Assembly: GCA_002344525.1 (NCBI GenBank)
Contig: DDTJ01000012.1
Span: forward strand, 1 to 64,000
Direction of reading: 5' to 3'
DNA: 64,000 nucleotides
From: Akkermansiaceae bacterium UBA2367
GTDB taxonomy: Bacteria > Verrucomicrobiota > Verrucomicrobiia > Verrucomicrobiales > DEV007
In this document: positions 51,224-60,262 of the stretch, in pieces
Position numbering within the stretch: position 1 is the stretch's first letter
Layout: each line of letters starts with the position of its first letter
Position numbers and translations under genes: made by a program
Notes under the pieces: generated by a model
Seen by the model: only the letters and a program-made list of their open reading frames with translations
What the model was told of the DNA's origin: nothing
Database searches by the model: none

Positions 51224-52000
51224 TCAAGTCGCGTAAGGCCAATGCGTCTTCGTCCAAAGCCCGCCATCGACATAAAGTGTCTGGCCAGTGACAAAATCCG
51301 CCTCGTCGCTCACGAGAAACACGACGGATCGAGCAATATCCCGGGGATAGCCGATCCGGCCCATCGGCGTCAGCGGCGACCAAGTGCCGGAATAGTCGTC
51401 CGACTCCTCCTTGGTCCGCTCGATCTCGATGGCACCCGGCGCGACGCAATTCACGCGGATGCCGTACTGCCCCAGTTCGCAGGCGCTGACGCGGGTGAGC
51501 TGCTCCAGCCCGCCCTTCGAGGCGCAGTAGTCGACGAGGTTCATGAACGGCTGCTTGTTCGCCCCCGAGCCGATGTTGATGATGGAGCCGCCACGCCCCG
51601 AGTCCTTCAGGATGCGCGCCGCCGCTTGGGTGCAGAGGAAGCTGCCTTTCAGATTCGTCTTGATCGTCTTGTCCCAATCCGCCTCGCTCAGCTCGAGGAG
51701 CGAAGCCCAAGTCTGGCGCCCGGCGTTGTTCACGAGGCAGTCGAGACGGCCGAACTCCGCGAGGACGGCGGCGAACATGGCCTCGACCTCCGCTTTCGTC
51801 CCCACGTCTCCGGGGACGATGGCACAGCGGCGGCCCATGCCCTTGATCGCCGCCTGCGTCTCCTCGGCCCCGGCGCGGTCGCTGTGGTAGTTCACCGCCA
51901 CGTCCCAGCCCGCCCCGGCCAGCCCATAGGCGATGCCGCGTCCCACTCCCTTGCTCGCCCCGGTCACGAGGGCCACTTTCGCCGAATCATCTGCGCTCAT
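51224..52000 (-). CDS. SDR-family oxidoreductase
   Basis: A 258-residue classical short-chain dehydrogenase/reductase. NAD(P)-binding motif VTGASKGVGRGIA, the structural VNNAGRQTW (NNAG), catalytic serine in INIGSGANK, and Y-x-x-x-K in DYCASKGG. The last is the anomaly-free YCASK motif (about residues 156-160), and PGAIEIERTK follows. Similar to glucose-1-dehydrogenase and 3-oxoacyl-ACP reductases; substrate unknown. Confidence 0.92.
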   Translation of the reverse strand: MSADDSAKVALVTGASKGVGRGIAYGLAGAGWDVAVNYHSDRAGAEETQAAIKGMGRRCAIVPGDVGTKAEVEAMFAAVLAEFGRLDCLVNNAGRQTWASLLELSEADWDKTIKTNLKGSFLCTQAAARILKDSGRGGSIINIGSGANKQPFMNLVDYCASKGGLEQLTRVSACELGQYGIRVNCVAPGAIEIERTKEESDDYSGTWSPLTPMGRIGYPRDIARSVVFLVSDEADFVTGQTLYVDGGLWTKTHWPYAT

Positions 52001-52037
52001 GCCGGGGAATGGAGCGAAAAAGACCCTCCCGTCAAAA

Positions 52038-52070
52038 CCGAAATCCGAAGCTTGAAATCCGAAATCCGAA
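52038..52070. repeat. CCGAAATC short tandem array (second copy)
   Basis: Units of CCGAAATC interrupted by CCGAAGCTTGAAATC, matching the array at 1113-1149 in both the regular and the diverged unit. Lies just upstream of the SDR gene start (minus strand). Confidence 0.7.
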
Positions 52071-52088
52071 CTTTTTGGCCTCCGGCGA

Positions 52089-52155
52089 CCGCTGATCTTC
52101 GCTGATTCCCGCTGATCTTTTTCTTGGGCTTGGAAAAATCAGCGGAGATCAGCGG
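52089..52155. repeat. CCGCTGATC inverted repeat
   Basis: Left arm CCGCTGATCTTCGCTGATTC followed by CCGCTGATCTTTTT; right arm AAAAATCAGCGG and AGATCAGCGG (52134-52155). The arms pair over about 20 bases. Sits downstream of the M28 peptidase gene and could end its transcript. Confidence 0.65.
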
Positions 52156-52168
52156 CCCCGCTTAGCGG

Positions 52169-53203
52169 TCAAGGATTCGCCCAAACCCTGACGACCGCCT
52201 CGAAACCTCGTGTCGCGTCCTCCAGCTTCTCCAGATCGACTTGGTCGGGCGTGTCACCCGGCAAGTGGTAGTGGGGATAGCGATAGGGCGCGGTGTCGGT
52301 GACCATCACCGCCGGATAGCCCGTCTGCCAGAAGGACCAATGGTCGGACCAGCCCACGCCAGGCACGGTCTCGGGGAAAACGCCACCGACGGCGGGAATG
52401 GACGAGGCGGCGGCGAAGGCGGCCTTGGCGGAATCGACATGGTAGCGCGAGTTCTCGTCGCCGACGAAGGCGAGGAAGTTGCCCACGGTGGGGAAACCGC
52501 CGCCTTCCAAGCCCTCGGGGATACGCTGGCTGCCCTCGGTGTCGAAGTAGCATCCGACGGTATCGAGGCAGAGCATCGCGGCGATGGTCTCGCCCCGCGC
52601 TTGGCAGCGCTTCGCATAGACGAGGCTGCCCATCGTCTCGGTCTGGAAATGGGGCGGCTCCTCGTTCACGAAGGCGACGAAGCGCACCGTGCGCCCCTGC
52701 GGGTCCCCGGCGAAGGCGCGGGCGAGCGCGACGAGGGCGGCGACGCCGCTGCCGTTGTCGTTCGCGCCGGGACTGCCGGGCACGGTGTCGTAGTGCGCCC
52801 CGACCACGACGATCTCGGAGCGGTGCTTCCGCCCTGGCAGTTCGGCGATCAGATTGCGGACCTCTTTTCCCCCCGCCTCGAAAACGTGGCGCTCGACGGA
52901 GTATCCGATGTTGCCTCCACCGAGGGTCGATTCGAGCCAGAAGGCGGCGCTTTCGAGGGCTTCGGGCTTGCCGAGGTGGCGCTCGCCGATGCGGGTCGCG
53001 AGAACCTCCAGCGAATTGGCGAGATCCTCGCGGCTCACTGGACGGCGTTTCAAGGCGGCCGCTTCGAGACGGACGGCCTCGTTCGGATCGACGGGCTGGG
53101 CACCGTCGTTGAGGTGAGTTCTGATCATCGAGCCGATGCCGAGAAGGAACAAGCCCAAGGGCAGTCCGACAAGGAGAAAGCGGATGAACACGCCCTGTTT
53201 CAT
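52169..53203 (-). CDS. M28-family metallopeptidase, membrane anchored
   Basis: A 344-residue protein with an N-terminal helix (FIRFLLVGLPLGLFLLGIGS) and an M28 domain. Zinc-site blocks: VVGAHYDTVPGSPGANDNGS (His and Asp ligands), VAFVNEEPPHF (catalytic Glu pair), LCLDTVGCYFDTEG and a terminal HYHLPGDTPDQVD. M28 enzymes are aminopeptidases or glutaminyl cyclase-like proteins. It starts 18 bases after the lpxB stop on the same strand, so they are probably co-transcribed. Confidence 0.9.
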   Translation of the reverse strand: MKQGVFIRFLLVGLPLGLFLLGIGSMIRTHLNDGAQPVDPNEAVRLEAAALKRRPVSREDLANSLEVLATRIGERHLGKPEALESAAFWLESTLGGGNIGYSVERHVFEAGGKEVRNLIAELPGRKHRSEIVVVGAHYDTVPGSPGANDNGSGVAALVALARAFAGDPQGRTVRFVAFVNEEPPHFQTETMGSLVYAKRCQARGETIAAMLCLDTVGCYFDTEGSQRIPEGLEGGGFPTVGNFLAFVGDENSRYHVDSAKAAFAAASSIPAVGGVFPETVPGVGWSDHWSFWQTGYPAVMVTDTAPYRYPHYHLPGDTPDQVDLEKLEDATRGFEAVVRVWANP

Positions 53204-53221
53204 TTCAACTCTGCTTGGATA

Positions 53222-54349
53222 CTACGCCTCCCCCTCCCACACGGACGCCACCGCCTCGGCGGCGCGGCAATGCGCCCCTCCTCCACCAAGGCTGGAGACG
53301 ACCCCGGCAAGCTCGGCTTGGAGACGCCCTCGCGCCTCCGTATCGGCGAGAAGACGCCTGATTTCGGCGGCGATGGAGGCGCCATCGACCTGCTCTTGCA
53401 GCAGCTCCCTCACCACCTCGCGACCGGCGATGACGTTGACGATGCCGAGGAATCTCACCGACATCACCCGTCGCGCCACGAGCGCGGTGAGCCACGCGAC
53501 CTTGTAGACGAGGCAGTAGGGCAGCCCGAGGCAGGCGGCTTCCAGCGTGGCCGTGCCCGAGGCGACGACGCCGACGGAGGCGCGGCGCATGATCTCGTGA
53601 CTGCCGCTCCGGCCGACCTCGACGACGGATTCCAGCCCCGCCTCGCGGGTCATCTCGTGGAGGCGCTCGGTCAAGGTCGGCGTCGCCCCGGTCGTGGCGA
53701 AGCGCAGGTCCGGGCAACGCCCCCGCAGGACCTTCGCCGCGTCGAGCATCGCCGGGTAGAGCGCGGCGATCTCGCGCTCGCGCGAGCCGGGAAGCAAGGC
53801 CACGAGCCCCTCCTCGCGCGGGATCGCCCGCGCCTGCACCGACGCGAGGGAATCGACGAGGGGATGCCCAGCGAAAATCGTCTCCAGGCCCGATGCCTCG
53901 TAGAGTTCCTTTTCAAAGGGGAAGATGCAAATCATGCGGTCCAGCAGTTTCGCCATCGTCTGGATGCGCCCCTTCTTCCACGCCCAGACCTGCGGGCTGA
54001 TGTAGTAGATCAGCTTGCCGCCGTAGCCCTCCGCGCGGAGCCGCTTGGCGAGGCGCAAGTTGAAGCCGGGATAGTCGATGAAGACCACGGCATCCGGCTC
54101 CGCCTCGCGGATGCGCGCGACCGTCTCCCCCATTTTGCGACGGAAATAGCCATATTTTTTCAGCACCTCCCAGAACCCGAGCACGGCGGCCTCGTCGAGC
54201 CAGTCCTCGACGTCCGAGGCGATACCGTGCATCTCCGGCCCACCCAGCCCGGCGAAGGTCCACTCCCCGAACTCGGGCAGGGAGCGCAGCAGGGCCGCCC
54301 CATGGGTGTCCCCGCTGATTTCGCCGGCGATGAGAAAGAGGGATTTCAC
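53222..54349 (-). CDS. lpxB: Lipid-A-disaccharide synthase LpxB
   Basis: A 375-residue glycosyltransferase of the inner-membrane surface that joins UDP-diacylglucosamine and lipid X to make the lipid A disaccharide. The N-terminal block LFLIAGEISGDTHGAALLRS is characteristic, as are DYPGFNLRLAKRLRA, KLIYYISPQVWAWKKGRIQT, CIFPFEKELYEASGLETIFA, GHPLVDSL and LLPGSREREIA, plus the donor-site SGTATLEAACLGLPYCLVYK. Supports an LPS outer membrane. The M28 peptidase gene follows after 18 bases. Confidence 0.96.
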   Translation of the reverse strand: MKSLFLIAGEISGDTHGAALLRSLPEFGEWTFAGLGGPEMHGIASDVEDWLDEAAVLGFWEVLKKYGYFRRKMGETVARIREAEPDAVVFIDYPGFNLRLAKRLRAEGYGGKLIYYISPQVWAWKKGRIQTMAKLLDRMICIFPFEKELYEASGLETIFAGHPLVDSLASVQARAIPREEGLVALLPGSREREIAALYPAMLDAAKVLRGRCPDLRFATTGATPTLTERLHEMTREAGLESVVEVGRSGSHEIMRRASVGVVASGTATLEAACLGLPYCLVYKVAWLTALVARRVMSVRFLGIVNVIAGREVVRELLQEQVDGASIAAEIRRLLADTEARGRLQAELAGVVSSLGGGGAHCRAAEAVASVWEGEA

Positions 54350-54394
54350 GGCAGGAAGTTAGTGGTTCATGTCGCAAAGTCGAGCAGTGGGGAT

Positions 54395-54467
54395 GGCCAC
54401 GAAAAGGCACAAAAAATCACAAAACGATGCGACGGTTTTTTGTGCTCCTTTGTGCCTTTTTGCGGCC
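54395..54467. repeat. Long imperfect hairpin of the CCACGAAAAGGC family
   Basis: Left arm 54395-54424 (GGCCACGAAAAGGCACAAAA...) and right arm 54436-54467 (...TTTGTGCCTTTTTGCGGCC) pair over about 28 bases with a few mismatches. Same family as 20041-20105 and 5631-5663. It lies between the sulfotransferase and lpxB genes. Confidence 0.75.
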
Positions 54468-54492
54468 AAGTCCTTCGGCGGTCTGCCGCCTA

Positions 54493-55659
54493 TCACACAA
54501 TCTCCACCTCCCCCGACGGCTCCAGATCGTAGCCCCATTCCTCGAAGGCGAAGCGCCAGCGCTCGCAGACCGCTTCGGCGTGCTCGGGGGCGATGCGGTG
54601 GACGTTCGGATTGTAGTCGCGCAACGATTCGGCGTAGGCCGCGATCTCCCGTCGGTTCTCCTCCCGCCACGCGATGCCGAGCTGCCCGTAGAGCCGACCG
54701 ATCTCGCCGACGGGATCCGCCGCGATTTTCTCGTAGCTGGTCTCGACAAGCTGGTTCGGCGGCAGGTTCAGCCGGGCGCGGTCTTCGAGGTAGCGGCGCA
54801 TCACCTTCTCGTAGGTGTCGAGGACGAAGCCGGGGATATCGACCTCTTGGAAAGGCTGCCAGGCGAAGGCGTTGTAGACGCGGGGGAATTTCCCGCAGGT
54901 CGAGCTGAAGACCGGCCAAGGATTGCGCACGATGTGGATGAATTTCGCATCGGGGAAGAGGTCGAGGATCATCTCCATCCGCGTCGTCGAAGGCGGGTTC
55001 TTGAAGAGCATCCTCCGCCCCGGCTTCACGTAGGAGGTCTTCCTCACGAGGAAATCGTAGCTGCGGCGGAAGCGCTCCACCTCGGCCCGCGAGAGCCCTT
55101 CGAAAAACATCGAGCGGTCGCGCTGCCCGGCCATGTCGCCGGGGAAATGGTAGATGCCGTAGTAGCCGTGGGGCTGGAGGTTGCCGAGCGCCATCTCCTC
55201 CTCCTGCGGCTCGTCGAGGGCCAGCTTCACCTTGTCGAAGCCGCGCGTCTCCGGCAGGGCCTTTTCGATGCGCCACCGCGCAAAGGGCAGCAGCGGGCCG
55301 ATCATGTCCAGCGGCATCGCCGTCTCGGAGAACTTCAGGTAGCCGAACTGCGGGTCGCGGCTCATCAGGTTGTGCAGGTGCGTCGTGCCGCTGCGCCAAT
55401 GCCCGATCAGGAAGATCGGCGGCTCCGCCAAAGTGTGTCGGCGGATCGCGGCGTTGTGGCGCAGCGCCTCCACCGTCGAAAAGGGGAAGCGCACCGTCTG
55501 CGCGACCCAGCCGATGAAGCGCTGGTAGCGGGTGCGCGGATCGAGGTTCGGGGTGAGGAGGGCGTGGCGCAAGAAGACGCGCAGCTTCGCCCCGGCGAAG
55601 GGATGCAGCCCCGGCGCCTTCTCGCGAGCGGCCGATTCGAGAGTCCAGTGTGTTCCCAT
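54493..55659 (-). CDS. Sulfotransferase-family protein
   Basis: A 388-residue cytoplasmic protein of the Sulfotransfer_3 type. The PAPS-binding 5'-phosphosulfate loop is FLIGHWRSGTTHLHNLM and the 3'-phosphate block is FIHIVRNPWPVFSST. Such enzymes transfer sulfate from PAPS to sugars, lipids or peptides; target unknown. The start at 55659 (MGTHWTLESAAREKAPGLHP) is preferred because the longer frame to 56823 runs antisense through gluQRS. Transcribed divergently from gluQRS. Confidence 0.88.
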   Translation of the reverse strand: MGTHWTLESAAREKAPGLHPFAGAKLRVFLRHALLTPNLDPRTRYQRFIGWVAQTVRFPFSTVEALRHNAAIRRHTLAEPPIFLIGHWRSGTTHLHNLMSRDPQFGYLKFSETAMPLDMIGPLLPFARWRIEKALPETRGFDKVKLALDEPQEEEMALGNLQPHGYYGIYHFPGDMAGQRDRSMFFEGLSRAEVERFRRSYDFLVRKTSYVKPGRRMLFKNPPSTTRMEMILDLFPDAKFIHIVRNPWPVFSSTCGKFPRVYNAFAWQPFQEVDIPGFVLDTYEKVMRRYLEDRARLNLPPNQLVETSYEKIAADPVGEIGRLYGQLGIAWREENRREIAAYAESLRDYNPNVHRIAPEHAEAVCERWRFAFEEWGYDLEPSGEVEIV

Positions 55660-55812
55660 GGTGTGGATAGGAGGCCCCGAGTGTAGGCGGGGGGAACCCA
55701 CGGCGCGAACGGAAAATCGCAGCCACGTCCCTGCGGCAGCGCCGTTGCTCCGAGGAAACGTCCCTTCAGAACATTTGCGGGGCGCGGTCCTGCGGGCCAT
55801 GGTCCTTGCCAC

Positions 55813-56664
55813 ATGCCCCCTCTTGTCACCCGCTTCGCCCCCAGCCCGACGGGGCGGCTCCACAAAGGACACGCCTTCTCCGCCCTCGCCGCGCATGGGC
55901 TGGCGCGGCGGTCCGGCGGTCGCTTCCTCGTCCGCATCGAGGACATCGACCCGATCCGATGCACCCGCGAGAACGCGGAGCACATCCTCGAAGATCTCGC
56001 TTGGCTCGGGCTCGAATGGGAGGAGCCGGTGCGCTTCCAGAGCGAGCATCTCGACGACTACGCCGCCGCCGCAGCCCGTTTGCAGGAGCGCGGGCTGCTC
56101 TACCCCTGCTTCTGCACGCGCCGCGACATCCAGCGCGAGATCGAAGGGGCCGGGCAGGCCCCGCACGGCAGCGAAGGCCCGCTCTACCCTGGCCTCTGCC
56201 GCCGCCTTTCCGACGGGGAGCGCGCGGCCCGCCTCGCCGCCGGGGAGCCCCACGCCCTGCGCCTCGACTTGGAAAAAGCCCTTTTCTCCACCGGATCCGG
56301 TCTCGTCTGGCACGACACCCTCCACGGCCCGCAGCGCGCCCGGCCCGAACGGCTCGGCGACGCCGTCCTCGTGCGCAAGGACATCGGCACCAGCTACCAC
56401 CTCGCCGTGGTCGTCGACGACGCCCTGCAGAGGGTGACCGACATCGTGCGCGGCGAGGATCTGTTCGAGGCGACCCACCTCCACCGCGTCCTCCAAGCCC
56501 TCCTTGATCTGCCGAGCCCGACCTACCATCACCACCCCCTCCTCACCGACGCGGCGGGCAACCGCCTCGCCAAGCGCGACCGCGCCGCCACCTTGCGGAG
56601 CCTGCGCGAATCGGGCATGGTCGCAAACGAACTGAGACGGGAGCTTGGGTTCGACAGGCCGTGA
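55813..56664 (+). CDS. gluQ: Glutamyl-Q tRNA(Asp) synthetase
   Basis: A 283-residue GluQRS, a short glutamyl-tRNA synthetase paralogue that charges queuosine 34 of tRNA(Asp) with glutamate. The ATP-binding HIGH motif appears as HKGH in FAPSPTGRLHKGHAFSALAA; the second motif as RLAKRDRA. DYAAAAARLQERGLLYPCFC and the later YPGLCR supply zinc-site cysteines. It lacks the anticodon-binding domain, as the family does. No queuosine biosynthesis gene is in the window. Confidence 0.95.
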   Translation: MPPLVTRFAPSPTGRLHKGHAFSALAAHGLARRSGGRFLVRIEDIDPIRCTRENAEHILEDLAWLGLEWEEPVRFQSEHLDDYAAAAARLQERGLLYPCFCTRRDIQREIEGAGQAPHGSEGPLYPGLCRRLSDGERAARLAAGEPHALRLDLEKALFSTGSGLVWHDTLHGPQRARPERLGDAVLVRKDIGTSYHLAVVVDDALQRVTDIVRGEDLFEATHLHRVLQALLDLPSPTYHHHPLLTDAAGNRLAKRDRAATLRSLRESGMVANELRRELGFDRP

Positions 56665-56734
56665 ACGGGGGACTTTCGAAACGTGGACACGGGCCGTTCG
56701 CCGTCTACAGTGCCCCTTCAACGCCTTTGCCTCC

Positions 56735-59700
56735 ATGAGACGCGCCCTCCTCCTCTGCCTCGCCACGCCTCTCTGCCACCCGCTGGCCGCCATCGCCCAA
56801 GACGGCGCGAAGGCCAAGGGCAAAACCCTCGCGGCCCCGGTCGAGTTCCTTTCCCGCGAAGCCTACGACGAGGAGGCGAAGATCCGCATCGCCAACTTCG
56901 AGCTTCCCGAGGGCGTGACCGCCTCGCTCTTCGCCGATTCGAGCCAGACGCAGAACCCCAGCGCGATCTGCTTCGACGCGCAGGGCCGCCTCCTGACCGC
57001 CGAGATCCACCGCTGGCGGGCCGGGGTGCAGGACATCCGCCACGAGCCGCAGATCCTCCTCGACGACCTCGCCGCGCAAAGCAGCGCCGACCGCCTCGCC
57101 ATGTATGAACGGGACCAAGCGACGCGTCCCCTCTCCTTCTACACCGAGTTCACCGACCGCATCGTGCGGATCGAGGACACGGACGGGGACGGTCGCGCCG
57201 ACCGCAGCGCCGTCTTCGCCGACGGCTTCAACGATGCCCTCGACGGTCCCGGCATCGGCCTCCTCACCGGGGAGGACGGCTCGGTCTACTACACGAACAT
57301 CCCGAATCTCTGGCGGCTGAAGGACACCGACGGCGACGGGGCCGCCGACGAGCGCCGCTCCCTGCAGGACGGCTTCGGCGTGCGCATGAGCATTTCCGGA
57401 CACGACATGCACGGACTCGTCCGAGGACCCGACGGCAAGCTCTACTGGTCCATCGGCGACCGCGGCTACTCCCTGACCACGAAGGAGGGCCGCCACTACC
57501 ACCGCCCCTACAGCGGCGGGGTCTTCCGCTGCGATCCCGACGGCTCGAACCTGGAAGAGTTTTACACGGGTCTGCGCAATCCGCAGGAACTCGCCTTCGA
57601 CGCCTACGGCAATCTCTTCACCTGCGACAACAACGCCGACGCCTGGGACACCGGGCGGCTCGTCTACCTTCTGGAGGGCGGGGACTCCGGCTGGCACCAC
57701 GGCCACCAAGTGCTGATGAACTTCCGCAATCCGCTGGGGCTCCGCACCCCCGACTACGAGCACCCCGGCCACCAGAAGCTCCCGCTGAATGCCTGGACGG
57801 CCGAGGCGCTCTGGGAGCCGGAGCATCCGGGACGGCCCACCCATGCCCTGCCGCCCATCGACAAGGTCTCGTGGGGACCGAGCGGCCTCGTCTATAACTA
57901 CGGCGTCACCGCGATGCCCGAACGCTACGCGGACCATTTCTGGGTCTGCAACTTCGGCGGGGCCAAAGGCGATCTCGAAGCCTTTGCCGTGAAGGAGAAC
58001 GGTGCGGGCTTCGCCGTGGCGCGGAAGGAGGTTTTCATGGTCGGCCTCGGCAACACCGATGTGGAGTTCGGTCCCGACGGGCGCATGTACCTGAGCTGCT
58101 TCAACAACAGCGGCTGGTACAAGCAGGATCTCGGCAACGTCTACGCCCTCACCTCCCCCGAAGTGGAGACATTCCGCGCGGAGGAGCTGAAGGCGACCGC
58201 CGCCCTGCTGACGAACTCTTTTTCCGACCATGACGTGAAAACCCTCGACGACCTTCTTGGTCATGCCGATTTGCGGGTCCGTCAACGCGCCCAGTTCGAG
58301 TTGGCGAGACGCGGGGAGAAGGCGGTTTTCGCCGCCGCCGTCGCGCAGACGGAGAATCGCCTCAAACGACTCCACGGACTCTGGGGACTCGGCCAGCTTG
58401 CCCGCTCCGACGAATCGCTCCTGCAAACCCCGATCTCCGCCCTCGCCGACGCCGACGCGGAGGTGCGGGCGCAGGCCGCCAAAGTCCTCGCCGACTCCCG
58501 CGCGACCGTCGCGGGCGAAGCCCTCGTCGCCGCCCTCGCGGACGAGTCCTTGCGCGTGCGAGGCTTCGCCGCGATCGGCGTGGGCAAATGCGGCGTCTTC
58601 ACCGCCTTTCCCAAACTGATCGAACTGCTCGCGGAGAACGACAACCACGATCCCTTCCTCCGCCACGCCTGCGTCCAGGGGCTATGGTATCTGAACGACC
58701 GCGAGAAAATCCTCAAACAAGCCAAGCATTCCTCCGCCGCCGTGCGGCTCGGCGTGCTCCTGGCCCTGCGCAAGCTCGAAGACCCTCGCGTGAAATACCT
58801 CCTCGCCGATCCAGAGGAATCCATCCGCGCCGAAGCGATTCGAGCGCTCCACGACCTCGACCTGCCCACCGCCCTGCCCGACCTCGCCCGCGAGATCCGC
58901 CCTTACACCGCCGCCGAGGAGGGGCTGCGGATGCCGGAGGACCACCGCGACTGGATGATCCACACCCGGCTCATCAACGCGAACTTCCGCGTCGGCGACA
59001 CTGCCAACGCCGCCGACCTCCTCGCCTACGCCGCCCAGCCGAAGCTGCCCGCGATCTTGCGCGAGCAGGCCCTCCTCGCCCTGCTGGAATGGCGCGAGCC
59101 GGGTCCGGTCGACGCCGTGACCGGCCATCACCGCCCTCTCGACGCCTCCGCCCGCGCCGACATCGCCGCCGAGGTGAAGGCGGGCCTGCCCGCCGTCTTC
59201 GCCTCCGCCGACAGCGCCCTCGTCGGCCCCGCCACCCGGCTCGCCCTCGCCTACGGAGCCCCCGCGCCGCTCGAATTGCTGAAGGAGCAGATTTTCGACC
59301 CCTCGGCCGAGATCGGGTCGCGCATCAGTTCGCTGGAGGGGCTTTCCCGCCAAGAGCCCGCCGCCCTCGCCCCGCTCTGGGACCGCCTCCTCGCGCTCGA
59401 CGAGGCCCCCCTCCGGGCCGCTGCGGTTTCCCTGCTGTCCCGCCAGGATTCCGACCGGGGTACCGCCGCCGCCATCGATATGGCCGAGTCGGACCAACTG
59501 CGTCTGCGCCAGCATGGCTACCGCCTCCTCGGCGAATCGACCTCGCCCGTGGCCATCGCCTTCCTCCGCAGACAGCTCCGCCAACTCGACGATGAACCGC
59601 CCGGCGCCCTCCTCGACCTGATCGAGAGCGCCAAGCTCAAGGACGACCCCGTCCTCCGGGAGCTGCTCGCCGCCCGCGAGGCGGCTCTCGATCCCGACGA

Positions 59701-60190
59701 TCCCCTCGCCCCTTTCCAGATCGCCCGCGAGGGCGGCGACCCCGAGGCGGGCAAGGAGATTTTCCTGACCCACGCCGCCGGACAGTGCTCCAAATGCCAC
59801 AAGATCGACGGAGACGGCGGCGTCGCCGGTCCCGACCTGACAGGGATCGGCGCGAGGCACGCCCCTCTTTACTTGCTCGAATCCCTCGTCGCCCCCAGCG
59901 CCGTGGTCGCGCCGGGATACGGAATCACCCTCGCCACCCTGAAAAACGGCGAATCCCTCGGCGGCATTCTCATGGCAGAAGATGCGGAGAAGATCGTGCT
60001 GAAGACGCCCGATCCCGTCGCGCCCGACCACCAGATCGAGCGGACCATTCCCCTCCCGGAGGTCGCCAACCGCCAGCCACCCGTCTCGGCGATGCCGCCG
60101 ATGGGCTACCTTCTGAAGAAGTCCGAAATCCGCGATCTCGTCGCCTATCTGGCCTCCTTGAAGAAAAATGACGCGAAAAAGGGCCATTGA
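56735..60190 (+). CDS. PVC-type propeller-HEAT-cytochrome c protein
   Basis: A 1151-residue secreted protein. After a signal peptide (LLLCLATPLCHPLAAIA) the first 500 residues form a beta-propeller-like dehydrogenase domain (GDGRADRSAVFADGFNDALD, GHDMHGLVRGPDGKLYWSIG, GLRNPQELAFDAYGNLF, WGPSGLVYNYGVTAMP), the TIGR02604 pattern. Residues about 500-990 are HEAT-like repeats. The C-terminus has a haem-c motif (AGQCSKCHKIDGDGGVAGPD then LTGIG), the TIGR02603 Pirellula/Verrucomicrobium type. Substrate unknown; probably a periplasmic sugar or alcohol dehydrogenase that passes electrons to its own haem. The start at 56735 is the first ATG before the signal peptide; TACAGT lies 23 bases upstream. Confidence 0.9.
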   Translation: MRRALLLCLATPLCHPLAAIAQDGAKAKGKTLAAPVEFLSREAYDEEAKIRIANFELPEGVTASLFADSSQTQNPSAICFDAQGRLLTAEIHRWRAGVQDIRHEPQILLDDLAAQSSADRLAMYERDQATRPLSFYTEFTDRIVRIEDTDGDGRADRSAVFADGFNDALDGPGIGLLTGEDGSVYYTNIPNLWRLKDTDGDGAADERRSLQDGFGVRMSISGHDMHGLVRGPDGKLYWSIGDRGYSLTTKEGRHYHRPYSGGVFRCDPDGSNLEEFYTGLRNPQELAFDAYGNLFTCDNNADAWDTGRLVYLLEGGDSGWHHGHQVLMNFRNPLGLRTPDYEHPGHQKLPLNAWTAEALWEPEHPGRPTHALPPIDKVSWGPSGLVYNYGVTAMPERYADHFWVCNFGGAKGDLEAFAVKENGAGFAVARKEVFMVGLGNTDVEFGPDGRMYLSCFNNSGWYKQDLGNVYALTSPEVETFRAEELKATAALLTNSFSDHDVKTLDDLLGHADLRVRQRAQFELARRGEKAVFAAAVAQTENRLKRLHGLWGLGQLARSDESLLQTPISALADADAEVRAQAAKVLADSRATVAGEALVAALADESLRVRGFAAIGVGKCGVFTAFPKLIELLAENDNHDPFLRHACVQGLWYLNDREKILKQAKHSSAAVRLGVLLALRKLEDPRVKYLLADPEESIRAEAIRALHDLDLPTALPDLAREIRPYTAAEEGLRMPEDHRDWMIHTRLINANFRVGDTANAADLLAYAAQPKLPAILREQALLALLEWREPGPVDAVTGHHRPLDASARADIAAEVKAGLPAVFASADSALVGPATRLALAYGAPAPLELLKEQIFDPSAEIGSRISSLEGLSRQEPAALAPLWDRLLALDEAPLRAAAVSLLSRQDSDRGTAAAIDMAESDQLRLRQHGYRLLGESTSPVAIAFLRRQLRQLDDEPPGALLDLIESAKLKDDPVLRELLAAREAALDPDDPLAPFQIAREGGDPEAGKEIFLTHAAGQCSKCHKIDGDGGVAGPDLTGIGARHAPLYLLESLVAPSAVVAPGYGITLATLKNGESLGGILMAEDAEKIVLKTPDPVAPDHQIERTIPLPEVANRQPPVSAMPPMGYLLKKSEIRDLVAYLASLKKNDAKKGH

Positions 60191-60225
60191 TCCCCTCCCC
60201 CGTCCGTTAAAAGAGAGGAGCCCGC

Positions 60226-60254
60226 TTGAAACCCCTTGGGCTTTCCCTTATAGT
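60226..60254 (+). promoter_or_regulatory. Strong sigma-70-type promoter of a leaderless gene
   Basis: TTGAAA (60226-60231), a 17-base spacer and TATAGT (60249-60254), then eight bases to the ATG at 60263. The best-matching promoter in the window; transcription would start at or within two bases of the start codon. Confidence 0.65.
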
Positions 60255-60262
60255 TTCCAACG

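Noticed and set aside
55660..56823. N-terminal extension of the sulfotransferase
   Set aside because: It is antisense to gluQRS; the ATG at 55659 gives a normal sulfotransferase length.
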